From MADRE2 sp964397015 (lineage in GTDB: Bacteria > Desulfobacterota > Desulfobacteria > Desulfobacterales > Desulfobacteraceae), in assembly GCA_964397015.1 (NCBI GenBank), contig CAYNHL010000031.1:1-30850 (forward strand): DNA of 30,850 nucleotides. Reading direction: 5' to 3'. Of this stretch, positions 1 through 8,589 are shown piece by piece. The translations under genes and the position numbers were made by a program. Each line of letters begins with the position of its first letter. The stretch's first letter is position 1. The notes under the pieces were generated by a model that had not been told where the DNA came from, did not search any database, and worked only from the letters and a program-made list of their open reading frames with translations.

Positions 1-53
1 TATCTACCTCTTGAATTCAATAAATTAAAAATTTCCCCCTTACCCCAAAAACC

Positions 54-107
54 AAAAAAGCCATAAAGGCAACCGCCTGTTTTTGAAAAGCAGGGGGCCT
101 TCATGGC
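54..107 (-). terminator. Intrinsic terminator after wtpC
   Basis: An 11-bp stem is formed by 60-70 and 97-107 with a single mismatch. Inside it, a second hairpin pairs CCTG with CAGG around a T-rich/A-rich segment. Read on the minus strand, the right-hand side of the stem is followed immediately by six T residues (54-59) and further T-rich sequence. This is the standard layout of a rho-independent terminator and lies about 160 bases past the wtpC stop. It would end the fdhA-wtpABC transcription unit. Confidence 0.75.
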
Positions 108-130
108 CGTTATCTCATGTAATTATGATC

Positions 131-162
131 ACCGGACCATCCCTGATTATCAGGGTGCCGGT
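131..162. other. Nested hairpin in the wtpC 3' region
   Basis: A 15-base palindrome centred at 148 (CCCTGAT-T-ATCAGGG, 141-155) is enclosed by ACCGG (131-135) and CCGGT (158-162). It lies between the wtpC stop and the terminator at 54-107. The stretch 1-267 holds no convincing gene. The two structures could together be an RNA processing or 3' end stabilising element of the wtp transcript, or a leader for a gene to the left of the window. I do not recognise it as a known riboswitch class. Confidence 0.4.
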
Positions 163-267
163 CTATTATCCAAACATTAAACATGGTGCGGCTTCAACCG
201 CAATTGACTATTTTCTACAGGGGTAATTTTAAAAAGTCAAGTGTTTCAGGCATAGACCATTTTGATC

Positions 268-1320
268 TCACCCGGTATTTTTGAATGTATGGACCGATTC
301 GCTGTGAAATCCAAATGCTGCCGTCTTACCGGTGCCAAGCCCGAATTCTTTGACTTGATTTGCCGGCCAGATGGCTTCAAATACAACACCCCTGACCTCC
401 AGCAGTACGCGCAGAAAAGCTCCGTAACTGTCAATATCTATTATCTTTCCTGTAAAATGATTCCTGCATGAAGGGTTTCCGGGAATATGAAAGATGATGT
501 TTTCCGGCCGGATTCCCAAACAGTTATGTTCCGGGTCGGGCAGGCAATACGGAATGATGTCCACCAGGCTATCTTTAATACGCAGTTCCTCCCCGTTCAG
601 TTGAAATTCCCTGATGTTTTTCATTCCCACAAAGCCGGCGGTGAACCTTGAGCCGGGTTTTTCAAAAATCGACAGGATATCTCCCTGCTGTAAGATGCGG
701 CCGTCTTTGATTATGGCACCACGGTTTGCCAGATATAGAACCTCGTCAAAATTGTGAGAGACCATAATTATGGTCATGTTCAGGTCTTTGTGGACCTTTT
801 TCAGCAATTGCCTGGCTTCGTCATGAAATACCGGATCCAGCGCAGACAAAGGTTCATCCAGCAGCAGTACCCTGGGATTTAGAATCAGGGACCGGGCAAG
901 CGCCACCCGCTGCTTTTCACCACCGCTCAGGTTATGCGGATGCCGAAGGAGTATTTTTTCAAGACCCAGTGCAGAAACCAGGTATGTAAAACGCTGCCCG
1001 GCCTCTTTTTTTGAAATTTTGTGAAATGCCGTCCCGTACAGTATGTTTTTTGTGACATTCAAGTGCGGGAAAAGGGCGAAATCCTGGTATACCAAGGCCA
1101 GATTGCGCTTTTCCACCGGATATCCCGCAATGTCCCTTCCTTCAAACAGCAATCTTCCCGAGGTAAAAGGCATGATCCCCATGATCCCCTCAAGAAGAAG
1201 GGATTTTCCCGAACCGGTAGGACCTATGAGTGCAAAAAAATCATGGGTATGGACCTGCAGGTGAATGTCCGTAAGGGAAAAATCCGGCAAGTGCAGGTTT
1301 ATTTGCTGCAGGGTGATCAA
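268..1320 (-). CDS. wtpC: Tungstate/molybdate ABC transporter, ATP-binding protein
   Basis: This is the ATPase that powers import of tungstate or molybdate through the neighbouring permease. The 350-residue protein has Walker A GPTGSGKS (33-40), a Q-loop glutamine at about 79, the ABC signature LSGGEKQR (131-138), Walker B VLLLDEP (151-157) and the H-loop histidine at about 189. A C-terminal extension of about 110 residues, containing 'LGIRPENI', fits the TOBE-type regulatory domain of ModC/WtpC/CysA-like ATPases. The start is TTG, three bases after the wtpB TAA stop; a GGAG lies about 12 bases upstream, so translation is probably coupled to wtpB. It is the last gene before the terminator at 54-107. 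Assignment to W/Mo rather than another anion rests mainly on the adjacent WtpA-type binding protein. Confidence 0.9.
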   Translation of the reverse strand: MITLQQINLHLPDFSLTDIHLQVHTHDFFALIGPTGSGKSLLLEGIMGIMPFTSGRLLFEGRDIAGYPVEKRNLALVYQDFALFPHLNVTKNILYGTAFHKISKKEAGQRFTYLVSALGLEKILLRHPHNLSGGEKQRVALARSLILNPRVLLLDEPLSALDPVFHDEARQLLKKVHKDLNMTIIMVSHNFDEVLYLANRGAIIKDGRILQQGDILSIFEKPGSRFTAGFVGMKNIREFQLNGEELRIKDSLVDIIPYCLPDPEHNCLGIRPENIIFHIPGNPSCRNHFTGKIIDIDSYGAFLRVLLEVRGVVFEAIWPANQVKEFGLGTGKTAAFGFHSESVHTFKNTG

Positions 1321-1323
1321 TAG

Positions 1324-2112
1324 TTAACGGCTCTCCAGGTGAATGGATTTAGACAGCATACGCAGCAGGACAAAGAGGATAAAGGAAATAAAAATCAGCC
1401 ATACCGCTATTGGCTGGGAATATTTCAGGCCATAGGCTGTAAAGCGCTCATAGATCATTACCGGAGCGGTCATAGGATGATATGCAACGATCACCACTGC
1501 ACCGAACTCGGAGATGGCCCGGGCAGTGCACATGATAATGCCCAGTATCATGTGCCGCCAGGTCAAAGGAAGAGTGATTCGTATAAATGTGGTCAATGCT
1601 CCGGCTCCCAATGTACGGGAGGCTTTTTCAAGCCGGACCGGTACGCTGTCGAAACCGGATTTCACGGTATTGATATAAAATGGCAGCCCCACAAACAGCA
1701 GCACACAGATGATACCGGTTTTGGTTCCCATTATCTGGATACCTGCTTCGGACAGGAACCTTCCGATCGGATGATTCCTGCCGGCCAGACTCAGGATGGC
1801 AATGCCCACTACAGGATGCGGGATCATAATGGGCAGGTCTACAATACCCTCCAGCAGTCTTTTCCCCGGCAGCTCCTTTCTGGCAAGCAGGTAGGCGAGC
1901 GGAGTACCCATCACAAATGCCAGCCCTGCCGCACATAAAGAAAGACCGATCGAACGGACAATGGCAGCGACCACATCCCTGTCGGCAATGGTTTCCCGCA
2001 GCATTTCCAGAGACGGCTCCGTGGTCATTTTGACCAGGGGCAGGGTCAGCAGAAGGATCAGGGGCAGCCCCAATAGCAAAAAAAGCCAGCCCATCAAATC
2101 CATCTGCTTCAC
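1324..2112 (-). CDS. wtpB: Tungstate/molybdate ABC transporter, permease
   Basis: This 262-residue inner-membrane protein has about six hydrophobic helices. It has the typical ABC importer 'EAA' loop contacting the ATPase, at 'EKASRTLGAGALTTFIRITLP'-like sequence in the middle third. Segments such as 'LPIMIPHPVVGIAIL' and 'ARAISEFGAVVIVAY' are characteristic of ModB/WtpB/TupB permeases. The start used is GTG, five bases after the wtpA TGA stop, with AAAGGA about nine bases upstream. An in-frame ATG three codons later is an alternative. It sits between the binding protein and the ATPase, the usual gene order for this importer family. Confidence 0.9.
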   Translation of the reverse strand: MKQMDLMGWLFLLLGLPLILLLTLPLVKMTTEPSLEMLRETIADRDVVAAIVRSIGLSLCAAGLAFVMGTPLAYLLARKELPGKRLLEGIVDLPIMIPHPVVGIAILSLAGRNHPIGRFLSEAGIQIMGTKTGIICVLLFVGLPFYINTVKSGFDSVPVRLEKASRTLGAGALTTFIRITLPLTWRHMILGIIMCTARAISEFGAVVIVAYHPMTAPVMIYERFTAYGLKYSQPIAVWLIFISFILFVLLRMLSKSIHLESR

Positions 2113-2116
2113 GGGA

Positions 2117-3112
2117 TCAGTCCTTTACCTCCACAAGAGCCGCTACTTGCTCAGGCATCCATTCGACCATCTTTTTATCAGGGATCCTGGGGGGAATGAT
2201 CGGGGGCTGTCCCATCTGTTTCAATGTCTTGAGGCCGTGCTCAGGGGAAAGAAGAAACTGCAAAAATGCAATGGCTGCTTCAGGATTTGGCGCATCCTTG
2301 ATCATGGTAATGCCATAGGTACAGGACTGGCCGGTTTTGGTAATCCATGTATCGGGTTTTTTACCGGTTACCTTGACCTCGGCCTGTTTGTAAAATGCGT
2401 CATATTTGTAATTGCCCAGGTTGATGTGATCATCCAATACAATGAATTTGAGTTCATGCTGACTGGCAACAGAAATATACTCCCAGGCATAATCCATATT
2501 TCCGGTTTTCAAGAGATTAACCAGTTCCACAGATTTGGGCCTTATATTTTTCTGTGGGCGGTTGGCCAGGATTCTATCATAAAGGCCCTCTATGCCATGG
2601 AATTTTTCCGCCAGCTGCAGCACCATCAGGCTTCTGTAACCGCAAGGATCCAGGTTGGGATCGGAATGACCCCAGACAACATCTTCTTTCTGCAGGATCT
2701 TGTACCAGTTGTCCGCATCGATCTGGTCCGCATACCGGCTTTGATCGGTATAACACAGCACCAGCTGATTAGTGGCAAACCGGACATTCCAGTCCGCAAA
2801 CCCTGGAATAAGATTATTGTCGATGACTTTGTAGTCGGCAGAAACCATTATGTCCGCTGGTTTGCCCACTTCGGAAATCAGCCTTGCCATTTTCGTGCTC
2901 CCTCCGGCTTCGCGCAGAACATCCACATCCGGATATTTTTTTTCAAATGCCTTCTCAATAGCGGCAAAGGGCACGGTCAGGCTGCCGGCATGAAATACGA
3001 TCACTTCACCGGAGGGTTCTGCCATGGCTCTCAAAGGAAGGGTGACACCAATACAAATGAACACAGCCAACAGAATAATCGGAGATATCATCTTTTTTCC
3101 TTTATAAATCAC
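2117..3112 (-). CDS. wtpA: Tungstate/molybdate-binding periplasmic protein
   Basis: This is the extracytoplasmic binding protein that captures tungstate or molybdate. After a signal peptide (hydrophobic core 'ISPIILLAVFICIG', likely cleavage after 'AMA') come 'VFHAGSLTVPFAAIE', 'GKPADIMVSADY' and 'DPNLDPCGYRS'. These are hallmarks of the WtpA (archaeal-type) family rather than classical ModA. I chose the GTG start at 3112 because AGAGGAG lies eight bases upstream and it gives a lysine-rich signal-peptide n-region. The ATG at 3091, with its own AAGGA, would leave the signal peptide without positive charge but remains possible. The gene lies about 90 bases downstream of fdhA, which needs Mo or W. 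Which of the two oxyanions is preferred cannot be read from sequence. Confidence 0.9.
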   Translation of the reverse strand: MIYKGKKMISPIILLAVFICIGVTLPLRAMAEPSGEVIVFHAGSLTVPFAAIEKAFEKKYPDVDVLREAGGSTKMARLISEVGKPADIMVSADYKVIDNNLIPGFADWNVRFATNQLVLCYTDQSRYADQIDADNWYKILQKEDVVWGHSDPNLDPCGYRSLMVLQLAEKFHGIEGLYDRILANRPQKNIRPKSVELVNLLKTGNMDYAWEYISVASQHELKFIVLDDHINLGNYKYDAFYKQAEVKVTGKKPDTWITKTGQSCTYGITMIKDAPNPEAAIAFLQFLLSPEHGLKTLKQMGQPPIIPPRIPDKKMVEWMPEQVAALVEVKD

Positions 3113-3128
3113 AATCAATTCTCCTCTT

Positions 3129-3140
3129 TGGTAATTACCA
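3129..3140. promoter_or_regulatory. 12-bp palindrome upstream of wtpA
   Basis: TGGTAATTACCA is a perfect palindrome placed directly before the AGAGGAG ribosome-binding site of wtpA, in the 88-base gap after fdhA. Its size and location suit an operator for a dimeric regulator such as a metal-oxyanion sensor. I cannot match it to a known ModE or TunR site, so the role is inference. Confidence 0.3.
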
Positions 3141-3200
3141 GATGATTCAAAACGATAGCCAAAATGCACCATACTGCAGGATATAGACCCTGATTCCCCT

Positions 3201-5987
3201 TTAGTTCATGCCGATTTTTTCAATAGCAACGGCACATGCCTTGTATTCAGCCGTCAGGGTATCAGGATCGTAGGCCGGGTTGGTAAGCCAGTTGGCATTT
3301 CCTTCTCTGAAGTGAAAAGCCATCCAGACCATGCCCGGCGGCACTTCATGAGTGATCCGGGCCTTGACAGTGACCTCGCCTCTTCTGGATCTGACCCGGA
3401 TCGTTTCATCTTGTTCGATTTTCATGATACCGGCATCCGCTATGGAGATATCGGCAGTCTCTTCACCCAGCATCTCGTCGAGCCCTTCACAGTTGCCGGT
3501 CTGGGTCCTTGTATGGTAGTGGTACAACCGCCTTCCGGTACTCAATACATATGGATATTCCGCGTCAGGAACTTCGGCGGCAGGTGTCCATTCCACCGGC
3601 ATGAAGCTGCCTTTGCCCTTGGTGAAACGGCCATCCAGATGAAGAATCGGTGTGCCTGGATGGGATTCGGTCGGGCAGGGCCACTGCAGCCCGTCCTGTT
3701 CAATACGGTTGTATTTTATACCAGCCAGACTGGGGGCAAGCACAGAAATTTCCTTTTCCCACAACGTCCGGGCGCTGTCCGATTCCCAGTCATGGCCCAT
3801 GAGGCGGGCGATTTCCCGGAAAATCCACCAGTTGGGCCTGGCTTCTCCCGGAGGCGGACTGGCCGTGCGCACCCGGTTCACCCGCCGTTCGCTGTTGGTG
3901 AAGGTGCCGTCATTTTCACTCCAGGCCGCAGCCGGCAGAACAACATGTGCAAACCGTGTGGTTTCATTTTCAAAAATATCCTGGACCACGAGAAATTCCG
4001 CAGATGCCAGTTCATGTTCCACTTTCCGGATATCCGGTTCCGTGTTGGCCAGATTTTCGCCGAAAATGTAAAATCCCCTGACCTTTTTATCCACAAGGCC
4101 TTCCATCATCTGCGGAATCATAAGTCCGTTTTTTTCAGGCAGACTGTCTACACCCCAGGCAGCTTCGAATTTTTTCCTGGCTCCCGGGTCTCCCACCGGC
4201 TGGTATCCCGGAAAAACGTTGGGAAGTGCGCCCATGTCACACGCTCCCTGCACATTGTTCTGGCCCCGTAGTGGATTGACCCCGCCGCAGGGAACCCCCA
4301 TGTTGCCCAGCAGCATCTGAAGATTGGCAATTGACATGACATTGTTCTTGCCGCAGGTATGTTCGGTTATTCCCAGGGTGTAGCAGACCATCACCGGCTT
4401 GACCGAGGCCAGGAGCCGGGCGGTTTCTCTTATAAGTTCCGGATCTATTTTGCTGATCTTTCCGGCTTTTTCAGGAGGATAATTTTCAACGGTCTGCTTG
4501 AGGGCTTCAAATCCTTCACAGCAGGTGTCTACAAATTCATGGTCGTAAAGATCTTCTTTAATCAAAACATGCATGAGTCCGTTTAGCAGGGCGATATCGC
4601 TTCCTACCTGAAGCTGCAGATGGGTATGGGCAAAGTCCACAAGTTTGTGTTTACGTGGATCGGCCACTACAAGGACGGCTCCTTTTTTAACCGCATTTTT
4701 AAGAAAGGTGGCGGCCACGGGATGAGCCTCGGTCATATTGGAGCCGATCACCAGAAACATTTTTGCCTTTCCAAACTCTTCAAATGAATTGGTCATTGCT
4801 CCGGAGCCGAAAGAGGTCGCCAGACCGGCGACAGTAGGAGCATGTCAGGTTCGCGCACAATGATCGATATTATTGGTTCTGAATACAGCCCGGAACAGTT
4901 TCTGCATCTGGTAGGAATCCTCATTGATGCTTCTGGCGCAGCTGACTCCAGCCAGTGCATCCGGCCCGTGATCTTCAATGATCCGGGTAAACGTGCTGGC
5001 GACAAGGTTCAAAGCCTCATCCCACGTGGCCCTGCGGAATCCTTCTTTTTCACGGATCAGAGGAGTTGTCAGCCTCTTGTCTGAGTAGATAAAATCATAC
5101 CCGAAACGGCCTTTCACACACAGCCTTCCATGGTTGGGGGCTGCATTCTCCACACCGGTGACCTTGACAATGGTATCATCCTTTACATGCAGCAGCTGCT
5201 GGCAGCCCACACCACAGTATGGACAGGTGGTACGGATTGTTTCCACTTCCCAGGGCCGCCATTTTCCTACGGATTTTTTCTCTACAAGAGCGCCCACAGG
5301 GCAAACCTGGACACATTCGCCGCAAAACACGCAGTTGGATTTCATAAGGGTATTACCTGTTCCCGCAATAATTTTGGCGCTGTTGCCCCGGAATCCGAAA
5401 TCAATGGCCTGGTTAACCTGGAGTTCGTTGCATGCAGCCACGCAACGGCCGCACAGGATACAACGGGACTGATCCCGGATAATAAAGGGATTGTCATCTT
5501 CTATTTTTACTCTTACAGGTTCTATATGCCTGCCGCTGACCCGGCCTTTGACCTGATACCGATAGGCCAGGGTCTGGAGCTCACAATCACCCCACACCGG
5601 GCACAGTTCCTCTTTTTGGTCATTTTTCATGGCCGCGATCTGAAAGTCGGTCCAGGATTCATCCTGCCCGGACCCGACATCACAATTATGATTGCCGGAA
5701 TCCAGCATCAAACCCAGGTAAATTTTTCGATATGCCACAATCTTGGGAGATTCGGTATGCACCACCATACCGTTTTTTGCAGGCGCGTTGCAGGAGGATA
5801 CGATCTTTTTCCCCCATGATTCTTCCAGCTCCACAATACAAACACGACATGCCCCTGTAGGACGGGTACCCTTGAGATGACAGAGATTGGGAATATCGAT
5901 TTGATTTTTCTGTGCAACCTCCAGTATGGTCTGGCCGGGTTGGAATTCATAAACGTGGCCATTTATAGTGATGCGGTTCTGGTCCAT
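3201..5987 (-). CDS. fdhA: Selenocysteine formate dehydrogenase, alpha subunit
   Basis: This enzyme oxidises formate to CO2 (or the reverse) at a Mo/W bis-pterin centre. The 928-residue product needs read-through of an in-frame TGA at 4845-4847 (residue 381). The context CART-U-HAPTVAGL matches the family's active-site CARV(U/C)H-PTVAGL. Order: NuoG-like 2Fe-2S domain (Cys 36, 47, 50, 66), His-Cys cluster region (about 100-135), two 4Fe-4S motifs (Cys 176-186 and 219-229), the CPYCGVGC cluster of the catalytic domain (255-262), the molybdopterin oxidoreductase fold, and a C-terminal dinucleotide-binding domain. AAGAGGA lies six bases before the ATG. The NuoG-like front end suggests an NAD(P)- or ferredoxin-linked soluble complex, but no NuoE/NuoF-like partner is in the window. 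The wtp genes follow. Without recoding it would look like two broken ORFs (5987-4845 and 4796-3201). Confidence 0.93.
4797..4847 (-). promoter_or_regulatory. SECIS element for the fdhA UGA
   Basis: The recoded TGA is at 4845-4847. After a 12-base spacer, a perfect 6-bp stem (GTCGCC/GGCGAC, 4816-4832 on the minus strand) closes a GGUCU loop. The E. coli fdhF SECIS has the same GGUCU apical loop and about the same distance from the UGA. An outer 6-bp stem, TGCTCC (4837-4842) with GGAGCA (4797-4802), encloses it. This is the signal bound by the C-terminal winged-helix domains of SelB, which is encoded at 9555-11468. Confidence 0.85.
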
Positions 5988-6058
5988 GGTGGGTCCTCTT
6001 CAATGTTTTCTCGTTTTTGTCTGTTTCCCGATTCATCCAATGCATGTAAAAGAATCGC

Positions 6059-6085
6059 TTTATCACAGGGAAATCATTATGTCAA
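6059..6085 (-). promoter_or_regulatory. Candidate promoter for fdhA
   Basis: A perfect -35 TTGACA (6080-6085, minus strand) is followed at a 15-17 base spacing by GATAAAG, a modest -10. It lies about 75 bases upstream of the fdhA start. The divergent gap 5988-6271 holds this and the oppositely oriented promoter at 6204-6230, and no other gene that I can support. Confidence 0.45.
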
Positions 6086-6203
6086 CAAAAGCATAACGAA
6101 CATTTGGCAGTGTCTTATGCCTGCAGCGATCAAAAAAATGCCGGCCGGAGGCCTCTCCAGGAGACCGCTCATTGACCCGGCACCGCCGGGCAGAAAAAAT
6201 AGG

Positions 6204-6230
6204 TTGACATTTTTGTTCTACTCATATCCT
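6204..6230 (+). promoter_or_regulatory. Candidate promoter for the beta-helix gene
   Basis: TTGACA at 6204-6209 is followed by TATCCT at 6225-6230 (15-base spacer), or by TCCTAA at a 17-base spacing. It lies about 40 bases before the start codon at 6272, with AAGGA closer to the ATG. The -35 is perfect and the -10 is imperfect. Confidence 0.45.
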
Positions 6231-6271
6231 AATTAAAGGCAAATCAACCCTTAAACAAGGAATTTGCAATC

Positions 6272-8551
6272 ATGAAAAGAAACAGGGCGGCTTATATCCC
6301 AATGGCGATCATCTTTGTGATTTTCATTTCCATCTCAGCAGCACAGGCGGCGACCTTCAATGTTTCCACAGTGACGGAATTTCAGACGGCTTTGACCATT
6401 GCCGCCACCAATGGTGAAAACGATACCATCAATGTGGCCGCCGGCACTTACACCCTGGCAGCGACACTGACATACAGTTCCTGGGAGGATTATTCAATTG
6501 TGATCAGCGGTGCAAACAGACGTACCACAGTTCTTTCCAGCGGCAGCGCCATGCAGATCCTGTCGGTCACCACAACACAGCCGGATGCGTCAGTCTTGAT
6601 TTCAGACATGGCTTTTCAAAACGGATCCACCACCGGAAACGGCGGAGGTATAAGCGTCATAACGGCTGCTGCCGGCATCACCCTTGACGGCTTAGAGGTG
6701 TCGGACTGCTCTGCAACAGGCGACAGCAGCATCGGCGGCGGTGCCAACCTGCAGACGGAAACCGGGAATATGACCATAACGGACTGCACGTTCCTGCGCA
6801 ACAACTGTTTTGCCAATGTAGGAGGACTTTATGCCGGTACCGTCTCCGGAACGATTCAGCTTCTCCAGAGCACTTTTGACAGCAACCAGGTTTCCAATAC
6901 CGGTCCTCATGTTCATTACGGGGACGGCGGCGGCGCAATGCTTTACTCTGACGGGACCAGCGACATCACCGTGAGTGAAAACGTTTTCACCGGCAACAGC
7001 GGTTCCGGTAATTCGGCAGACAGCACCCCGGACGGGGGCGGTATCATGACCTACCAGCTCGGCATTTCCTCCATCCTTACTGTTGATAACAATTCGTTCA
7101 TAGACAACCAGGCACAACTGGGGGGAGGCGGCTGCTTTTCAAAATTCAACATCAGCGGTCGCGCCGTTTTCAGGAACAACTCATTCGAGTCCAACCAGAC
7201 AGTCGTCAGCAACGGCGGCGGGGCCTACCTCCAGTTCAATGACGGTGAATTGACCTATACGGGAAACACCCACCGAAACAACCAGTCCGCCGAAGACGGC
7301 GGCGGTGCCTGGATCAATCAGATTGCCGGAACTGCGGACATTTACAGCAACACCTTTATCTCCAATCAGGCCGTAAATAACGGCGGAGGGGCGATGATTT
7401 CGACTGAATCGGCTGAAATCAGCATATACAAAAACATTTTCAGCTCAAATTCGAGCGGCAACGTAGGGGGCGGACTCTCCTATGCAGCTACACAATGCTC
7501 ATTGAACCTCTACAACAACACCTTCTACGGCAACGATTCCGAGGAAGCGGGCGGTATATATCTTTACGCTGACCAGGGTTCGGTCCAGGCGACGATGAGA
7601 AACAACATTCTGTGGAATGACCAGCCCAACGAACTGGCCTGGAGCTTCGGGTCCGCCACCGGATCGATCCTGATGACCTATTCCAATGTGGAAAACGGAA
7701 CGGGCGAAACCTGGTTCGGAACCGGTTGTATAGCCACGGACCCCATGTTTGTAAATCCGGCTGAAAACGAATTTGCCCTTTCATGGGACAATTATCCCGC
7801 AAGTGACACCACCAGGTCTCCATGCATCGACACGGCTGATCCCGCGATTTCAAATGATACTGACGAGACACAGGCGGATATGGGAGCCATTGCCTTTTTA
7901 CAATCCAGCCCCACTGTGACCGTATCTGATATCAGCCTGAGCTGTCCTGGGCCACTGCAGCCGGGAGACAATGTAACTGTCACGGTGGATGCAGCCGCTG
8001 ATGATGCCTCAGACCTTTATTACAAGTTCTACTATTGCGGCAATTACGGAACACAGAGCTATGATACCAGCCCCTGGAATGTTGTTCAGGCATACTCGGC
8101 AAGCCCTCTGGCCAACTACAGTTTCAGTGAGGCCGGCAGTTACGTGATTGTCGTGAGGGTGACTGCAAATCCCGCCAATGAACCTGCCGCCCTTCCTATC
8201 ATCGGCGGTGTAGTCACCGCGGGCGGCAATTCACAATCAGTGAACTTTACCGGTTTTTCTTCCAGTTCAACAGGGGCTTTATCGGCCGGAACGCCTGTCA
8301 CCTTCACTGTCGGAGCCGGGACAACCGCTTCGGATCCAATTTATTACCAGTTTTATTACTGCGCCGATTATGGAACAGCGGCTTACGGCACAAGCCCCTG
8401 GATCATTAAACAGCCTTACTCCACAAATAACCAGGCAAGTTTCAGTTTTCCTTCGGCAGGCAACTATGTCGTCGTCGTTCGATCCGTTATAGATCCGGCT
8501 GATGAACCGGCCGTCCTGCCGATCATAGGCGGCGTGGTCGCCGTGGAATAA
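6272..8551 (+). CDS. Secreted parallel beta-helix protein with tandem C-terminal domains
   Basis: This is a 759-residue exported protein of unknown function. A signal peptide ends near AQA-ATF (about residue 27). Residues 60-440 carry about ten glycine-rich turns (GGGI, GGGA, GGGL) alternating with FxxN motifs such as FDSN, FTGN, FIDN, FESN and FISN. This resembles the repeats of chlamydial polymorphic outer-membrane proteins and indicates a right-handed parallel beta-helix. A 'choice-of-anchor Q'-like segment follows (about 440-545, with NNILWN, SNVENG, DPMF and SPCIDTA). The end consists of two homologous domains, 547-654 and 655-759. Each has YY-FYYC--YGT, TSPW and EPA-LPIIGGVV. No sortase, autotransporter or PEP-CTERM anchor is visible. 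AAGGA precedes the ATG. It is probably a surface or matrix protein, possibly adhesive or polysaccharide-binding; that is inference. Confidence 0.8.
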   Translation: MKRNRAAYIPMAIIFVIFISISAAQAATFNVSTVTEFQTALTIAATNGENDTINVAAGTYTLAATLTYSSWEDYSIVISGANRRTTVLSSGSAMQILSVTTTQPDASVLISDMAFQNGSTTGNGGGISVITAAAGITLDGLEVSDCSATGDSSIGGGANLQTETGNMTITDCTFLRNNCFANVGGLYAGTVSGTIQLLQSTFDSNQVSNTGPHVHYGDGGGAMLYSDGTSDITVSENVFTGNSGSGNSADSTPDGGGIMTYQLGISSILTVDNNSFIDNQAQLGGGGCFSKFNISGRAVFRNNSFESNQTVVSNGGGAYLQFNDGELTYTGNTHRNNQSAEDGGGAWINQIAGTADIYSNTFISNQAVNNGGGAMISTESAEISIYKNIFSSNSSGNVGGGLSYAATQCSLNLYNNTFYGNDSEEAGGIYLYADQGSVQATMRNNILWNDQPNELAWSFGSATGSILMTYSNVENGTGETWFGTGCIATDPMFVNPAENEFALSWDNYPASDTTRSPCIDTADPAISNDTDETQADMGAIAFLQSSPTVTVSDISLSCPGPLQPGDNVTVTVDAAADDASDLYYKFYYCGNYGTQSYDTSPWNVVQAYSASPLANYSFSEAGSYVIVVRVTANPANEPAALPIIGGVVTAGGNSQSVNFTGFSSSSTGALSAGTPVTFTVGAGTTASDPIYYQFYYCADYGTAAYGTSPWIIKQPYSTNNQASFSFPSAGNYVVVVRSVIDPADEPAVLPIIGGVVAVE

Positions 8552-8552
8552 A

Positions 8553-8568
8553 CCGGTTGGGCAACCGG
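8553..8568. terminator. Small hairpin between convergent genes
   Basis: CCGGTT-GGGC-AACCGG is a perfect 6-bp stem with a 4-base loop directly after the beta-helix gene stop, in the 38-base gap before the convergent uppP stop. No T-run follows on either strand, so intrinsic termination is doubtful. Confidence 0.3.
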
Positions 8569-8589
8569 ATGCAACAAGGTAATACAGCG

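Noticed and set aside
1961..3145. Long plus-strand open frame opposite wtpA/wtpB
   Set aside because: It is antisense to well-supported transporter genes, shows no family motifs and has no convincing start signal.
3312..4271. 319-codon plus-strand open frame opposite fdhA
   Set aside because: It mirrors the coding frame of fdhA, and its translation has no recognisable domain.
3201..5987. fdhA as a pseudogene or two adjacent genes split at 4845
   Set aside because: Both halves are in the same frame, the break is a single TGA at the Sec/Cys active-site position, a SECIS-like hairpin follows, and selB is nearby.
8553..8568. CCGGTT/AACCGG hairpin as a strong intrinsic terminator
   Set aside because: No U-tract on either strand; kept only as a weak hairpin.
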